From assembly GCF_029937855.1 (NCBI RefSeq), contig NZ_JAPYPC010000029.1, forward strand, positions 1 to 57,824: a stretch of 57,824 nucleotides of DNA, read 5' to 3'. The position numbers and the translations under genes were made by a program. Of this stretch, positions 18,081-26,641 are shown in pieces. Position 1 is the stretch's first letter; every line of letters starts with the position of its first letter. Source of the DNA: Christiangramia sp. (GTDB lineage: Bacteria; Bacteroidota; Bacteroidia; Flavobacteriales; Flavobacteriaceae). The notes beneath the pieces are model-generated. The model searched no databases and was not told where the DNA came from. It saw only the letters and a program-made list of their open reading frames with translations.

Positions 18081-19436
18081 TTATGTTTTATTGTTTTTGT
18101 CACTTGTATTCTTCATTCCCATCGGCATATTACCTTCATCGTCTGTATGTGAAATCATAAAAAGGCGTTCCGCCACAAGTATTAGAACAATCCCAATTGC
18201 CGCGACAATAAGAACCAAAGGATCGTTCAGATATTTTATATAAATAAAGGCCGAGAGTACTGCAACATCCAGTATAATGGCAATCACGGGGATAATTGGT
18301 TTAAAATCCACTTCTTTTCTAAGATTGCGGAAAAGCCCCCAATGAATTGCGATATCCATAACGAGGTAAAATATAGCCCCAATGGATGCAATTCTTGTTA
18401 AATCAAACAGGATTGTCAATAAAATGGCAAGGGAAACGGTAAATATGAGTGCCGGATTCCTTAAACTGCCAAATTTGGTCAAGGAAGGCACCTGTTTCAT
18501 ATTACTGAGCATCGCCAACAGGCGTGATGATGAGAACACACTGGCAATGACCCCAGAGACCGTGGCTATTATGGCAATACCAATAGTAATCCAGGAACCC
18601 CATTCGCCAAAAACAGGTCTTGCTGCGGCCGCGAGGGCATAATCTTTTGCCGCAATAATTTCGGGGATATTTAAACCTCCGGCCACAGCCAAAGCCAGTG
18701 CTACATAGATGAGCGTACAGATAAGAATAGAAATAATAATGGATCGTCCTAGATTTTTATGTGGATTTACAATATCCCCACCTTGGTTAGTGATAGTGGT
18801 AAAGCCTTTATAAGCAAGGATAGATAACGCCAAAGCGGCCACAAATCCGAAGCCTTGTGGTAATGTCTCAGTATTTTCGGGAATATAGTTTCCCGTAATA
18901 CCGGCAAAACCTGAAATTGCAAGGCCGGCAATAGCTAAAATTGCTATTCCCACTACCTTTATAACAGCGGTAAATGTCGCGGTGGCACCAATAACCTTAT
19001 TGCCCAGGATGTTCACTATATAAGCAACAACAATTAGCCCAACACCCAGGGTAGAGGCATAACCTGCATAGGACTCGGGAAATAGTCTCAACGTATATGC
19101 TCCAAAAGTGCCCGCCACCAGACTTTCGGAAACTACCATTGATACGTACATCAGCAAAGAATAAAACCCTGTTGTTGTTCCAGGTCCATAGGATTTGTTA
19201 AGGAATTTAACCACACCTCCAGACGATGGAAAAGCATTTGAAAACTTGACATAGGAATATGAGCTAAAACCCACCACAACAGCACCTGCAATAAATGCAA
19301 TGGGAAATAGATCACCCACCAACTCTGCTATTTGCCCCATAAGGACAAATATGCCAGCACCAATCATTACACCAGTACCAAGAGATATGGAACCTATTAA
19401 GGAAAGCTTATCGTTTTTATCTGTATTGGTTTTCAT
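18081..19436 (-). CDS. APC-superfamily amino acid permease
   Basis: A 451-residue permease with about 12 membrane segments. The first segment contains LGTGVMIGAGIFVLMG, the helix-breaking Gly-rich motif of APC carriers, and AYKGFTTITNQGGDIVNPHKNLG in helix 6 and its following loop fits the APC signature (G-F-E-xx-x-x-x-E-x-xNP). Substrate not predictable. It is followed 7 bases on by the start region of its operon neighbour NDH-2. Confidence 0.85.
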   Translation of the reverse strand: MKTNTDKNDKLSLIGSISLGTGVMIGAGIFVLMGQIAELVGDLFPIAFIAGAVVVGFSSYSYVKFSNAFPSSGGVVKFLNKSYGPGTTTGFYSLLMYVSMVVSESLVAGTFGAYTLRLFPESYAGYASTLGVGLIVVAYIVNILGNKVIGATATFTAVIKVVGIAILAIAGLAISGFAGITGNYIPENTETLPQGFGFVAALALSILAYKGFTTITNQGGDIVNPHKNLGRSIIISILICTLIYVALALAVAGGLNIPEIIAAKDYALAAAARPVFGEWGSWITIGIAIIATVSGVIASVFSSSRLLAMLSNMKQVPSLTKFGSLRNPALIFTVSLAILLTILFDLTRIASIGAIFYLVMDIAIHWGLFRNLRKEVDFKPIIPVIAIILDVAVLSAFIYIKYLNDPLVLIVAAIGIVLILVAERLFMISHTDDEGNMPMGMKNTSDKNNKT

Positions 19437-19443
19437 CTTTAAA

Positions 19444-20799
19444 TTAATTCTTCGTGTGATTAATTAATGATTTTGGTTTAAAATTTCTAATAATTAGACG
19501 GTTGCTCTTCTCGTAAGTGAAATAGCTTACTGCCCAATTAAAACCAACCATCAATTTGTTTCTAAATCCGCTTATGGATATTAAGTGTACTACTGACCAT
19601 AAGAGCCAGGCGAAATAACCTGTAAATCTGAACTTGCCCAAATCTGCTACTGCCTTACGCTTTCCTACGGTGGCCAGGGAACCTTTGTCTTTATAGTAAA
19701 AAGGTTCTATGTGTTTGTTTTTCATAAGCTTCAACAAGGATTCGCCAAGATATTTGCCTTGCTGGATTGCTACCTGCGCCACTTGTGGATGCCCTTTGGG
19801 TGTTTCTTCAGAAATAAGCGCAGCTATATCACCTATGGCAAAAACATTTTTAAAGCCTTCTACTTTTAAATAGGGATCGGTTTTAATCCGGTTGCCTTTT
19901 ACCACGTGTTTTTCATCGACACCTTTTGGGAATTGACCTTTTACGCCAGCTGTCCAGATGAGATTTTTTGCTAAAATTTTCTTTCCGCTTTTTGTAGTAA
20001 CCTCTGAACCGTCATAGTCACTTACCGACTCATTGAATAGTACTTTTACATTCAAGCCTTTTAAATACTTTAAAGTTTTTGATGATGCTTTGTCTGACAT
20101 TGTACTTAACAACTCGTCAATAGCTTCTATTAAGTAAATGTTCATAATGGAAGCAGGGTATTCTGGGTAATCTTTGGGTAGAATATATTTACGGAATTCA
20201 GCTAAAGCACCTGCCATTTCCACGCCAGCAGGACCACCTCCAACGATAACGAAATTTGTTAGGGCATCCCGTTCATCATCATCACAGGTAATCGCTGCTT
20301 GTTCCAGATTTTGCAACATCATATGGCGAATGTTCAGGGAATCGCGAATATCCTTCATCCCCAAACTATTTTGGGCTACGGAATCCATCCCAAAAAAATT
20401 GGTGGTCGTACCAGTTGCAAGTACCAGATAGTCGTAGTGGACTTTTCCTCTGGAAGTTATTAATATATTTGATGAGGGTTGAATTTCCTCGACTTCGGCC
20501 AAACGAAATATTACATTCTTATAACCACTAAATTGTTTTCTGAATGGAAAAACAATACTGTCTGGCTCCAAAGCACTTGTGGCCACTTGATAGAACAAAG
20601 GCTGAAACTGATGGAAGTTGTTTTTGTCAAACAATACAACCTGCACCTTTTTGTGTTTCAGTTTTTCAACCAATGCCAGACCTCCAAATCCTCCACCAAT
20701 GATAACTACGCGAGTTAGGTCAGAATCTGGAAGGCAGATATCATCCGTTACCTTGCAAGTGGATTCCAACGTAATGCTATGTATGTGCTTTTCTTTCAT
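19444..20799 (-). CDS. ndh: Type II NADH dehydrogenase (NDH-2)
   Basis: A 451-residue FAD enzyme with two dinucleotide folds: VVIIGGGFGGLALVEKL (31-47) for FAD and FVIVGGGPAGVEMAGALAEF (about 190-209) for NADH. The motif FAIGDIA and the quinone-binding motif AQVAIQQGKYLGE near the C-terminus are typical of monotopic NDH-2. A C-terminal hydrophobic/amphipathic stretch (GYFAWLLWSVVHL) would anchor it. It oxidises NADH with quinone without pumping. Its ATG overlaps the universal stress gene upstream by 4 bases. Confidence 0.9.
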   Translation of the reverse strand: MKEKHIHSITLESTCKVTDDICLPDSDLTRVVIIGGGFGGLALVEKLKHKKVQVVLFDKNNFHQFQPLFYQVATSALEPDSIVFPFRKQFSGYKNVIFRLAEVEEIQPSSNILITSRGKVHYDYLVLATGTTTNFFGMDSVAQNSLGMKDIRDSLNIRHMMLQNLEQAAITCDDDERDALTNFVIVGGGPAGVEMAGALAEFRKYILPKDYPEYPASIMNIYLIEAIDELLSTMSDKASSKTLKYLKGLNVKVLFNESVSDYDGSEVTTKSGKKILAKNLIWTAGVKGQFPKGVDEKHVVKGNRIKTDPYLKVEGFKNVFAIGDIAALISEETPKGHPQVAQVAIQQGKYLGESLLKLMKNKHIEPFYYKDKGSLATVGKRKAVADLGKFRFTGYFAWLLWSVVHLISISGFRNKLMVGFNWAVSYFTYEKSNRLIIRNFKPKSLINHTKN

Positions 20800-21257
20800 T
20801 TTTTATTTCTATCTCTTGCAATCAGTACTGAACATTTAGCGTTTGTGGTCAAGTATTGAGATACAGAGCCCAATACTAAGCGCGAAAGAGCACCGTGACC
20901 CTGAGAGCCTACTACGATTAAATCTGCACCCCAATCTTCTGCTTTTTCATTAATAGTACTTTTGGGCAGGCCACTAACAACACTTGTGGTTATGGTAAGT
21001 GCCTTGTTTTCTGCCTTGATTTTATAGGAAGCTTCTGAAACGATTTTGTTTCCCAATTTTTGAGCGTTACTTCTAATTTCTTCTATGTAATTTCCTATCC
21101 TGCCGCTCATAGTATGCAATCCCAAACCGGTTGTTTTAGGAACTTCATAAACATTTATGATATGAATTTCACTATTTGGGGATAGGATCATTTTTTTAAG
21201 CTCGTGAATGGCTGCTTTGCTAAAGCCTGAACCGTCTATTGCCAATAATATTTTCAT
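20796..21257 (-). CDS. Universal stress protein, single domain
   Basis: A 153-residue UspA-fold protein starting MKILLAIDGSGFSKAAI and ending with the nucleotide-binding run VVGSQGHGALSRLVLGSVSQYL, the G-2X-G-9X-G(S/T) pattern of ATP-binding members. Normal family length. Overlaps the NDH-2 gene by 4 bases. Different from the tandem USP at 8016-8852, so the locus has both single and double forms. Confidence 0.9.
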   Translation of the reverse strand: MKILLAIDGSGFSKAAIHELKKMILSPNSEIHIINVYEVPKTTGLGLHTMSGRIGNYIEEIRSNAQKLGNKIVSEASYKIKAENKALTITTSVVSGLPKSTINEKAEDWGADLIVVGSQGHGALSRLVLGSVSQYLTTNAKCSVLIARDRNKK

Positions 21258-21269
21258 AATTTGAATGTT

Positions 21270-21980
21270 TTAGTTGGTTGACATTTCTTTCGATTTTATA
21301 AGTTTTCTCCAATACAAGTGTTCATATAATCCAGACCAATACATACCAAAGGTGAAAGCGAACAGTAACTCTTCAATTGGGATTCCCAAAACAAGAATAT
21401 GGGTCAGGTTGTCCAGATTCCAGTACAACTCCACATATTGGGGATAGAACGGAAGGATGCTTCCGAAATAAATGAAGTACAGTATGGTAAACAAGACTCC
21501 TCCAACCCATATCTTTCCTTTTAAATCTGGGCGACAGTACAATGTTGCCAAGCCACCTATAAACAAAGCGATAATCCCACAATAAATGTGGTTGAGCGAT
21601 GTGAATAAGGCGAGTATGAAAAAGACCAATGCAGGTATAAAAAGTATATAAATATGTAGCTTATGTCTCTGGTGACCACGCTCGTTATGCGGTATTTCAA
21701 CGAGGCTTCGCTTAAAAATAAGGTTGTAGAGCACCGTGCCAATCCCGCCAATAGCAAAAGAAAAGATAAGGCTCTCTATATCAAAACCTGTTTGTTCTGC
21801 TAAATTGAATAAGGAGGGCGGGAACCAATATTCTGGCACAAAAAAGGGTTCTGTTAATCCAAAAGGCATTGTTATAAGGCTCATTTTGAGCATCTCTTTT
21901 CTTGATTCTTTTCTCAATAGATAGATGAGTGCCCAAAGCGCAAGAATTATAAGTGACCATATAAACCAGACGTATTGCAT
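21270..21980 (-). CDS. Lycopene-cyclase-domain membrane protein
   Basis: A 236-residue protein with about seven membrane segments, made of two repeats of the heterodimeric/CarR-type lycopene cyclase fold. Each repeat holds a P-x-E motif: FGLTEPFFVPEYWFPP in repeat 1 and LGIPIEELLFAFTFG in repeat 2, the second being the classic PxEE signature. No carotenoid gene (crtB, crtI) is visible anywhere in the window, so it is either an orphan cyclase or a homologue with another role. Confidence 0.8.
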   Translation of the reverse strand: MQYVWFIWSLIILALWALIYLLRKESRKEMLKMSLITMPFGLTEPFFVPEYWFPPSLFNLAEQTGFDIESLIFSFAIGGIGTVLYNLIFKRSLVEIPHNERGHQRHKLHIYILFIPALVFFILALFTSLNHIYCGIIALFIGGLATLYCRPDLKGKIWVGGVLFTILYFIYFGSILPFYPQYVELYWNLDNLTHILVLGIPIEELLFAFTFGMYWSGLYEHLYWRKLIKSKEMSTN

Positions 21981-21984
21981 ACTC

Positions 21985-22785
21985 TTATAATTTTCTATTT
22001 TCTAAATAATTAACAGCTTCCTTCACTGTCAAAGGATACGTAGCATTACCCGTCCGAACATAAAATGTGGTGTTTTCAGTATCACTTACATAAATTGGTT
22101 TTTCAGAAGGTTCAATATTTATTACGCACACCTCCTTTTCATTTAAACCATAAAATAAAACCTGATTGCTGAAGCAAGCCTCGTGGCCCAACTGGGTAGA
22201 AATTATTCTAAAAACTTCACGTTCATAACCATCCCTGTTTTTGTGTTTGAGTGTCTTGAAATCATTCTCCAAGCCTAAAATATTTCCATCATCATCTACG
22301 CCAATAATTAATTTACCGCCCTTGGCATTCATAAAACCTGTGATGGTTTTGGCAATCACCAGTTCCAGTTCTTTATTGGTTGTTTTACGGTAATAATCAT
22401 ACCGTATCGAAGACTTGAATTCTACCCGTTCATTTTCGCCCGACTCAATTAATTCTTCAATATCACGAACAAGCAGCTGTTGTTGTGTTCCAATGAGTTC
22501 ATTTTTCCTTTTAAGGTTTATCCAAAACAAACCAGACAGTATTCCCAAAAAACCACCTAAGAGCGTGAGTAAACCACCCATTCCACTCATATCAAAAGTG
22601 AAAGACTCTAAAAATCGAGTTTTTAAAACATTTTGAAACAGGGAAAACGAAAACACTGTGTTACTATATTCAAACCAATAGAGCACCATTGTAAAAGGGT
22701 GTACCAGGAAATAGAAAATGCCTGCCCAAATTAATACTTGAACAGCTATTGTTTTAATATTTCTAAGAGGTTTCTTACTCTGCAT
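21985..22785 (-). CDS. Membrane-anchored AlbA_2 (Schlafen-type) ATP-binding protein
   Basis: A 266-residue protein. Two hydrophobic segments lie at about 14-35 and 67-88, followed by a cytoplasmic AlbA_2 domain (GENERVEFKSSIRYD, ELVIAKTITGFMNAKGGKLIIG, DDDGNILGLENDF) and a C-terminal VCVINIEPSEKPIYV / TFYVRTGNATYPL strand pair. AlbA_2 domains occur in putative nucleic-acid-binding ATPases and in Schlafen-like proteins. The membrane anchor is unusual. It is 4 bases from the cyclase-like gene. Confidence 0.75.
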   Translation of the reverse strand: MQSKKPLRNIKTIAVQVLIWAGIFYFLVHPFTMVLYWFEYSNTVFSFSLFQNVLKTRFLESFTFDMSGMGGLLTLLGGFLGILSGLFWINLKRKNELIGTQQQLLVRDIEELIESGENERVEFKSSIRYDYYRKTTNKELELVIAKTITGFMNAKGGKLIIGVDDDGNILGLENDFKTLKHKNRDGYEREVFRIISTQLGHEACFSNQVLFYGLNEKEVCVINIEPSEKPIYVSDTENTTFYVRTGNATYPLTVKEAVNYLENRKL

Positions 22786-22874
22786 TATTAAGGATTTAAA
22801 ACTTATTTTATATAGTTATATTCTAATTAAAGAGGTTTATTGCCAAATGCTTTTTAAATTTCCCTGATAAAAAA

Positions 22875-23150
22875 TTATCCCTTTTTAACTTGGGCGTTAT
22901 AAAATGCTGCAATGCACGCTCCAATTAACCAACCTAAAATGAAGGTTTGAACAATACCGAAAAATGCTTCCAATAGGGGAACGTCCATTCTTATAATATT
23001 GCTTGTGTCCAGACCGTGTAAAAGACTATTGAAAAATATAATCGTTCCTTCTTGTCCCGCTGTAGCCATCACGATCATACAGCCCAAATAAATCAAAGCT
23101 CCAGTAAGACCGAGGGCAAAACCAAATTTTTTTACGTTCAATCGATACAT
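22875..23150 (-). CDS. DUF5676 small membrane protein
   Basis: A 91-residue protein with two membrane segments (GFALGLTGALIYLGCMIVM and FFGIVQTFILGWLIGACIAA), starting MYRLNVKKFGFALG. It matches the small membrane family named DUF5676, frequently found beside SHOCT and HMA proteins in metal islands. Function unknown. An 89-base AT-rich gap without a gene separates it from the AlbA_2 gene. Confidence 0.75.
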   Translation of the reverse strand: MYRLNVKKFGFALGLTGALIYLGCMIVMATAGQEGTIIFFNSLLHGLDTSNIIRMDVPLLEAFFGIVQTFILGWLIGACIAAFYNAQVKKG

Positions 23151-23168
23151 AGTTTGTGTGTTTTTAGG

Positions 23169-23387
23169 TTAGTTATCTGAGTTTATTAATTTTTTGGATT
23201 CTTCAAATTCCTCCTTTGAGATTTCACCCTTAGCAAACCTTTTTTTTAGGATATCCAATGGGTTTTCTTTTTTTGATTTTTGGTAAGGAATATCTGTTGG
23301 GATAAAGAAAATCCATATAATTAATGCTAACCAGATAAACCACCAAATAAGGTGCATACCTCCAAAAGTTCCGTCGTAATAGTGCAT
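23169..23387 (-). CDS. SHOCT-domain small membrane protein
   Basis: A 72-residue protein with one membrane helix (LIWWFIWLALIIWIFF) and a C-terminal SHOCT motif (LDILKKRFAKGEISKEEFEE), a short oligomerisation/tethering domain. Typical of the small proteins in copper resistance clusters of Bacteroidota; the role is unknown. Confidence 0.8.
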   Translation of the reverse strand: MHYYDGTFGGMHLIWWFIWLALIIWIFFIPTDIPYQKSKKENPLDILKKRFAKGEISKEEFEESKKLINSDN

Positions 23388-23404
23388 AGTGCTGAGTTTT
23401 AAAG

Positions 23405-23623
23405 TTATTTTTTAATTTCTTCAATAGTATAGCCCTCTAGGTTGTCTAGTTGCTTTTGTAGTTCATCAACTGTTAGGGTTTCCTTCATTGTGATAATTGT
23501 GGCTCCTTTTGGGTTTAGAAAAACTTCTGTTTTTTCCACCGCTGGGAGCGCCTCTAAAACTTTCTTAACCCTGTTAACGCATCCGCTGCAACTGATGCCA
23601 TTAATTTGAAATTTTCGCTTCAT
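23405..23623 (-). CDS. HMA-domain copper chaperone, CopZ-like
   Basis: A 72-residue single ferredoxin-like HMA domain with the metal motif ISCSGCVNRV (Cys12, Cys15). It would carry Cu(I) to P-type ATPases in the cytoplasm. A separate copy lies at 32341-32559 beside the CPC-type ATPase. Short gaps on both sides (18 and 11 bases) place it in the same operon as the SHOCT and DUF5676 genes. Confidence 0.88.
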   Translation of the reverse strand: MKRKFQINGISCSGCVNRVKKVLEALPAVEKTEVFLNPKGATIITMKETLTVDELQKQLDNLEGYTIEEIKK

Positions 23624-23633
23624 ATCTTAAACT

Positions 23634-23870
23634 TTAGTGATGATGATCTCTTTTTTCACCCTCTTTTTTGTTCTTCTTATTTAAGTTCTCATCAGATAAT
23701 CCGTGCGTATGGCTCCCGTGTTGCATTGGCATTAGCAAGTGTATGGCGAACATTATTATAATGAATGCAAAAAGCCAGGTCCCGCCTCCAATCCCAATTG
23801 AGGGAGCTAAAAAGATGAATAATAAGGGCAGCCCGCAACCGAGGACCATCCATAACCAGTGATTTTTCAT
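23634..23870 (-). CDS. Small His-tailed membrane protein
   Basis: A 78-residue protein with two membrane segments (WLWMVLGCGLPLLFIFLAP and WLFAFIIIMFAIHLLMP) and a soluble C-terminal tail ending RDHHH, with another MQHGSHTHG metal-binding-like stretch. Similar to DUF2933-like small proteins found in copper islands. Probably metal-associated, but not shown. Confidence 0.7.
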   Translation of the reverse strand: MKNHWLWMVLGCGLPLLFIFLAPSIGIGGGTWLFAFIIIMFAIHLLMPMQHGSHTHGLSDENLNKKNKKEGEKRDHHH

Positions 23871-23903
23871 TGTTTTTTGTTTTTGAAATTGATAATATCT
23901 GTT

Positions 23904-24515
23904 TTAATTGATTTTTCTAATCCTCCATCCCTTATTATTGTTCCTGATTGCTATTAGATTGTCAGAAATAAATTTGGAAGTAATAGCTGGGGTATCTTTT
24001 AAATATTCTTTCGAAAGGGTAATGTGTATGGGGTCTTCAGTTAAATATTGACCGATTTTTCCATCTGTATTAATAATTACTTCGAAATAATGATAATTCA
24101 CTACATTTTTCATTAGTACATCGTTACGGCCAAGATTTTCCTTAACCAATTTCAGTACTATAGCTGCATTTTCTTTAAAATTGGTAGCATTTAAAAACTG
24201 CGGCTCAATGACTGTTTTTCCAGATTTATCTATGTACCCGAAATAAGGAATACCATTTTTTTTATAGACGATAAGGGATCTTTCCCCGCTGAATACGGGG
24301 TAACTTAGATCGCCTGTTTTGGTAGGCACCAGGTCATTCCGGTAATTTATTACCAGTGTGCCTTCTTTGTCAATAAATCCCCATTTATCCCCTTTTTTAA
24401 CCGCTGCAATATCATTATGGAAAGGTGAGATATAATCTACATTATCAATGTTTTGAGCGAATCCTATAAAAGGAATTAATAAAATCACGATTACTATTTT
24501 TTTCATTGTTTTCAT
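23904..24515 (-). CDS. WG-repeat exported protein
   Basis: A 203-residue protein with a signal peptide (KKIVIVILLIPFIGFAQ) and at least two WG/KWG repeats (KKGDKWGFIDKEGTLVI and YFGYIDKSGKTVIEPQF), which form beta-propeller-like or beta-strand repeats. The C-terminal half has only weak repeat character. No function is known. A 170-base gap without a gene follows upstream; I see no gene in it. Confidence 0.75.
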   Translation of the reverse strand: MKTMKKIVIVILLIPFIGFAQNIDNVDYISPFHNDIAAVKKGDKWGFIDKEGTLVINYRNDLVPTKTGDLSYPVFSGERSLIVYKKNGIPYFGYIDKSGKTVIEPQFLNATNFKENAAIVLKLVKENLGRNDVLMKNVVNYHYFEVIINTDGKIGQYLTEDPIHITLSKEYLKDTPAITSKFISDNLIAIRNNNKGWRIRKIN

Positions 24516-24685
24516 TTTCTTAATTTTTTGGTTAATCCTTACTTTTCATCATTCTAAGCGCCTGAACCGGCTTTTGGGATAATTTATGGGTTATCAACAC
24601 AAGCCGTGAGGAGATGTCCAGGCTTAAATTGAATGTAAACCTACCTGCTTTTAAAGTGTCTCATCTTCATAATCTTCTTTTTTAT

Positions 24686-25267
24686 TTATATGATTTCATC
24701 GTAAAAGTTTCGTTTCCAATCTTCTGCATTTTTATAATCCGTCATACTCATTCCCACGATTTCTTTAAATTGTCTTGATAAATGGTTTATACTACTGTAA
24801 TCCAGCATATATGCAATATCAGAAAAGGAATGTTGCCTTAACTGAATGAGTTCTTTTACCTTTTCGATCTTTAGTTTGATAAAGTATTTTTCAATGGTGG
24901 TATTTTCATTTTTAGAAAACAGCTTGCTCAATATTTTATAATCCCTGTGAAGGGTTAAAGACAGATACTCTGAAGTATTTACTTTTAAATAGAGGGGCAG
25001 TTCCGTAAGCAGTTCCATCAGGATGATTTTTACTTTTTCAACCAGCATATCTTCTTCACTTTCTACTATTTCAAAACCATTGGAATGAAGAACTTTAGTT
25101 ACGTTTTCAGTAATATTCCTGTCCGTTTTATTTGATGCTTCCACTAATAATTTACCCAATTCCAAGGAGAGCACAATCACGCCAAGCTCTTCCAGTTCTT
25201 GTTTTATAACTTTTAAGCAGCGGTTACATACCATATTCTTTATCCAGAATTCTTTCTGTAAATCCAT
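24686..25267 (-). CDS. HMA-like sensor domain fused to AraC-type regulator
   Basis: A 193-residue one-component regulator. Residues 1-70 form an HMA-like ferredoxin fold with the metal motif NMVCNRCLKV (Cys14, Cys17) and a strand/helix order of VIVLSLELGKLLVEA and VTKVLHSNGFEIV. Residues about 85-185 are an AraC-type double helix-turn-helix (FSDIAYMLDYSSINHLSRQF, then KEIVGMSMTDYKNAEDW). Binding Cu(I) or Ag(I) through the Cys pair could control DNA binding directly. A paralogue with the same design is at 29389-29955. Likely targets are the flanking copper genes. Confidence 0.85.
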   Translation of the reverse strand: MDLQKEFWIKNMVCNRCLKVIKQELEELGVIVLSLELGKLLVEASNKTDRNITENVTKVLHSNGFEIVESEEDMLVEKVKIILMELLTELPLYLKVNTSEYLSLTLHRDYKILSKLFSKNENTTIEKYFIKLKIEKVKELIQLRQHSFSDIAYMLDYSSINHLSRQFKEIVGMSMTDYKNAEDWKRNFYDEII

Positions 25268-25443
25268 AGTATTAATTATTTATTGTTAGAATGGTATTTA
25301 TTCTAAGAGATTATAAAATTCTGTTTTCCAAATAGTTGAAAGTGTGGTATGCTCAGGATAGAGCGCACCAGTTGTTAGCCTTTGCACGGTACAGGCCAAC
25401 ATATTAGGTAGGTTATTTGCAAAAGAACCTACTTAGGAAGAAA

Positions 25444-25860
25444 TCAAATTAAATATACCTCGTGGAGTACCTGGAAATCTTTCGGTATGAGGGGTGGGTC
25501 ATAATCCCTAAAAGGGATTATATTTTGCTCCAACCCTTCGAATAGATTTACGTAAGTGTAAAAAAATGTGTGTAGGAAAATCAATTTATGATTTTCTATC
25601 TCAAATGAAGCTTTTTGAAAGTTATCGCTGCTTTCTTTAACTATAGATTTATTATCACAGCAACCTTTCTTTTCGAACGAACATTTTTTTGAAGGATTGG
25701 TATGAGCCTTCATCGCGTTATCACAAACCTGAGCTTTATTTAAAACCGCCATATCCACGAGCTTATTGCAACAGTAATGCATGTTCACAGTAAAGGACGA
25801 GGTAGCGAACATTACCGCGAATATTAAAGAGATAGCTATTATTTTTTTAAAGCTTTGCAC
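25444..25860 (-). CDS. HYC_CC_PP family exported protein
   Basis: A 138-residue protein with an N-terminal signal segment (IIAISLIFAVMFATSSF) followed by the naming motifs: NMHYCCNKL (HYC), KGCCDNKS (CC) and DYDPPLIP (PP). The Cys-rich middle suggests periplasmic metal binding. It diverges from a broken relative at 26100-26494, and a perfect 13-bp inverted repeat lies between them. Confidence 0.85.
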   Translation of the reverse strand: MQSFKKIIAISLIFAVMFATSSFTVNMHYCCNKLVDMAVLNKAQVCDNAMKAHTNPSKKCSFEKKGCCDNKSIVKESSDNFQKASFEIENHKLIFLHTFFYTYVNLFEGLEQNIIPFRDYDPPLIPKDFQVLHEVYLI

Positions 25861-26099
25861 AATATGAATTTAAAAAATTAACAAATATTAATTACATTTT
25901 TTTTATTTTCCTTAAAGAGAATATTAAATCCTTATTTTTTTTACAAACTTAATAAGTAAAAGCCAACTGTAATATGACATTTGTCATATTACAGAAAATT
26001 TAATTATTTTATTTTTGCAGAGATAAGAAGTCACTAACAAGAGTTTTATTTAACGGGATAAAAATTCTTTTAAATAATTTTACATTTTAATTTTGCCAA
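25861..26099. promoter_or_regulatory. Divergent intergenic control region
   Basis: An AT-rich 239-base region between two divergent HYC_CC_PP genes. It holds the inverted repeat at 25967-25994 and, for the rightward gene, a good Bacteroidota -7 box TATTTTTG at 26010-26017. A TTTG occurs in the centre of the repeat (25980-25983), but the 26-base spacing to the -7 box is longer than usual, so the -33 assignment is uncertain. Confidence 0.45.
25967..25994. promoter_or_regulatory. Perfect 13-bp inverted repeat, probable operator
   Basis: Arms CTGTAATATGACA and TGTCATATTACAG flank a 2-base TT centre. Every base pairs. The half-site layout (short TT centre, TGACA/TGTCA core) resembles winged-helix repressor operators and the ArsR-type palindrome at 42483-42516 in this window, which has the same TT centre. 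Confidence 0.7.
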
Positions 26100-26494
26100 A
26101 TGATAAAACCATTTTTCCATAATAGTATAACGATTGCTTTAGCGGGATTGGTATTTTTTGCCACTACCTCGTTTACTTTAGATATGCATTTTTGTGAAGA
26201 AACTTTAGTTGACTTTTCCTTGATTCATGTTGTGCAAACCTGTGGAATGGAAAGAAACAATCCAAAAAGGAATGTGCAAATGAAATTTCGAAATAGTACT
26301 GCTGTTCAGATAAACAGATAGTGCGTGCCAGCTAAGACGAACTTAAAACACATTTCTATAAAATCACTTTCCAGCAACAGGCCTTTTCCACTTTCTTCTA
26401 TACATACATTAATCTTTTTGATGGATTGGATAAGCTCATCATTCCTTTTAAAGATTATACGCTCCCTATCTCATACGGGATGTTCAAAAGATAA
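26100..26494 (+). pseudogene. HYC_CC_PP family protein, frameshifted
   Basis: The start (MIKPFFHNSITIALAGLVFF, then LDMHFCEETLVDFSL) parallels the intact relative at 25444-25860. After about residue 58 a one-base loss in the A-run following AATCC (near 26263) shifts the frame. The rest is readable in the other frame: YCCSDKQIVRAS, then FSTFFYTYINLFDGLDKLII and PFKDYTLPIS, ending at 26494. Two in-frame stops (before YCCSDK and after RAS) also break it. Confidence 0.85.
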
Positions 26495-26498
26495 ACGA

Positions 26499-26542
26499 GA
26501 CCTATTTAATTTGATTTTAAATAGGTCCCGATAATTATCGGG
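26499..26542 (+). terminator. Two adjoining hairpins after the broken HYC_CC_PP gene
   Basis: First hairpin: arms GACCTATTTAA and TTAAATAGGTC (26499-26527) with a 7-base loop. Directly next to it is a 16-base perfect palindrome CCCGATAATTATCGGG (26527-26542). There is no long T-run after either, so termination is plausible rather than certain. Confidence 0.4.
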
Positions 26543-26641
26543 AAAATTGGCCCTATGGTTTCTACAATTTTGTGCTCATTTCGTTGTTTTTAATTTTCTG
26601 ATCTATCAGGATTTTATTCGACTACCTAATCATTAATACAT

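Noticed and set aside
26527-26542. CCCGATAATTATCGGG as a regulator site
   Set aside because: It lies at the end of a dead gene and adjoins another hairpin; it looks more like a repeat or terminator part. A genome count would decide.
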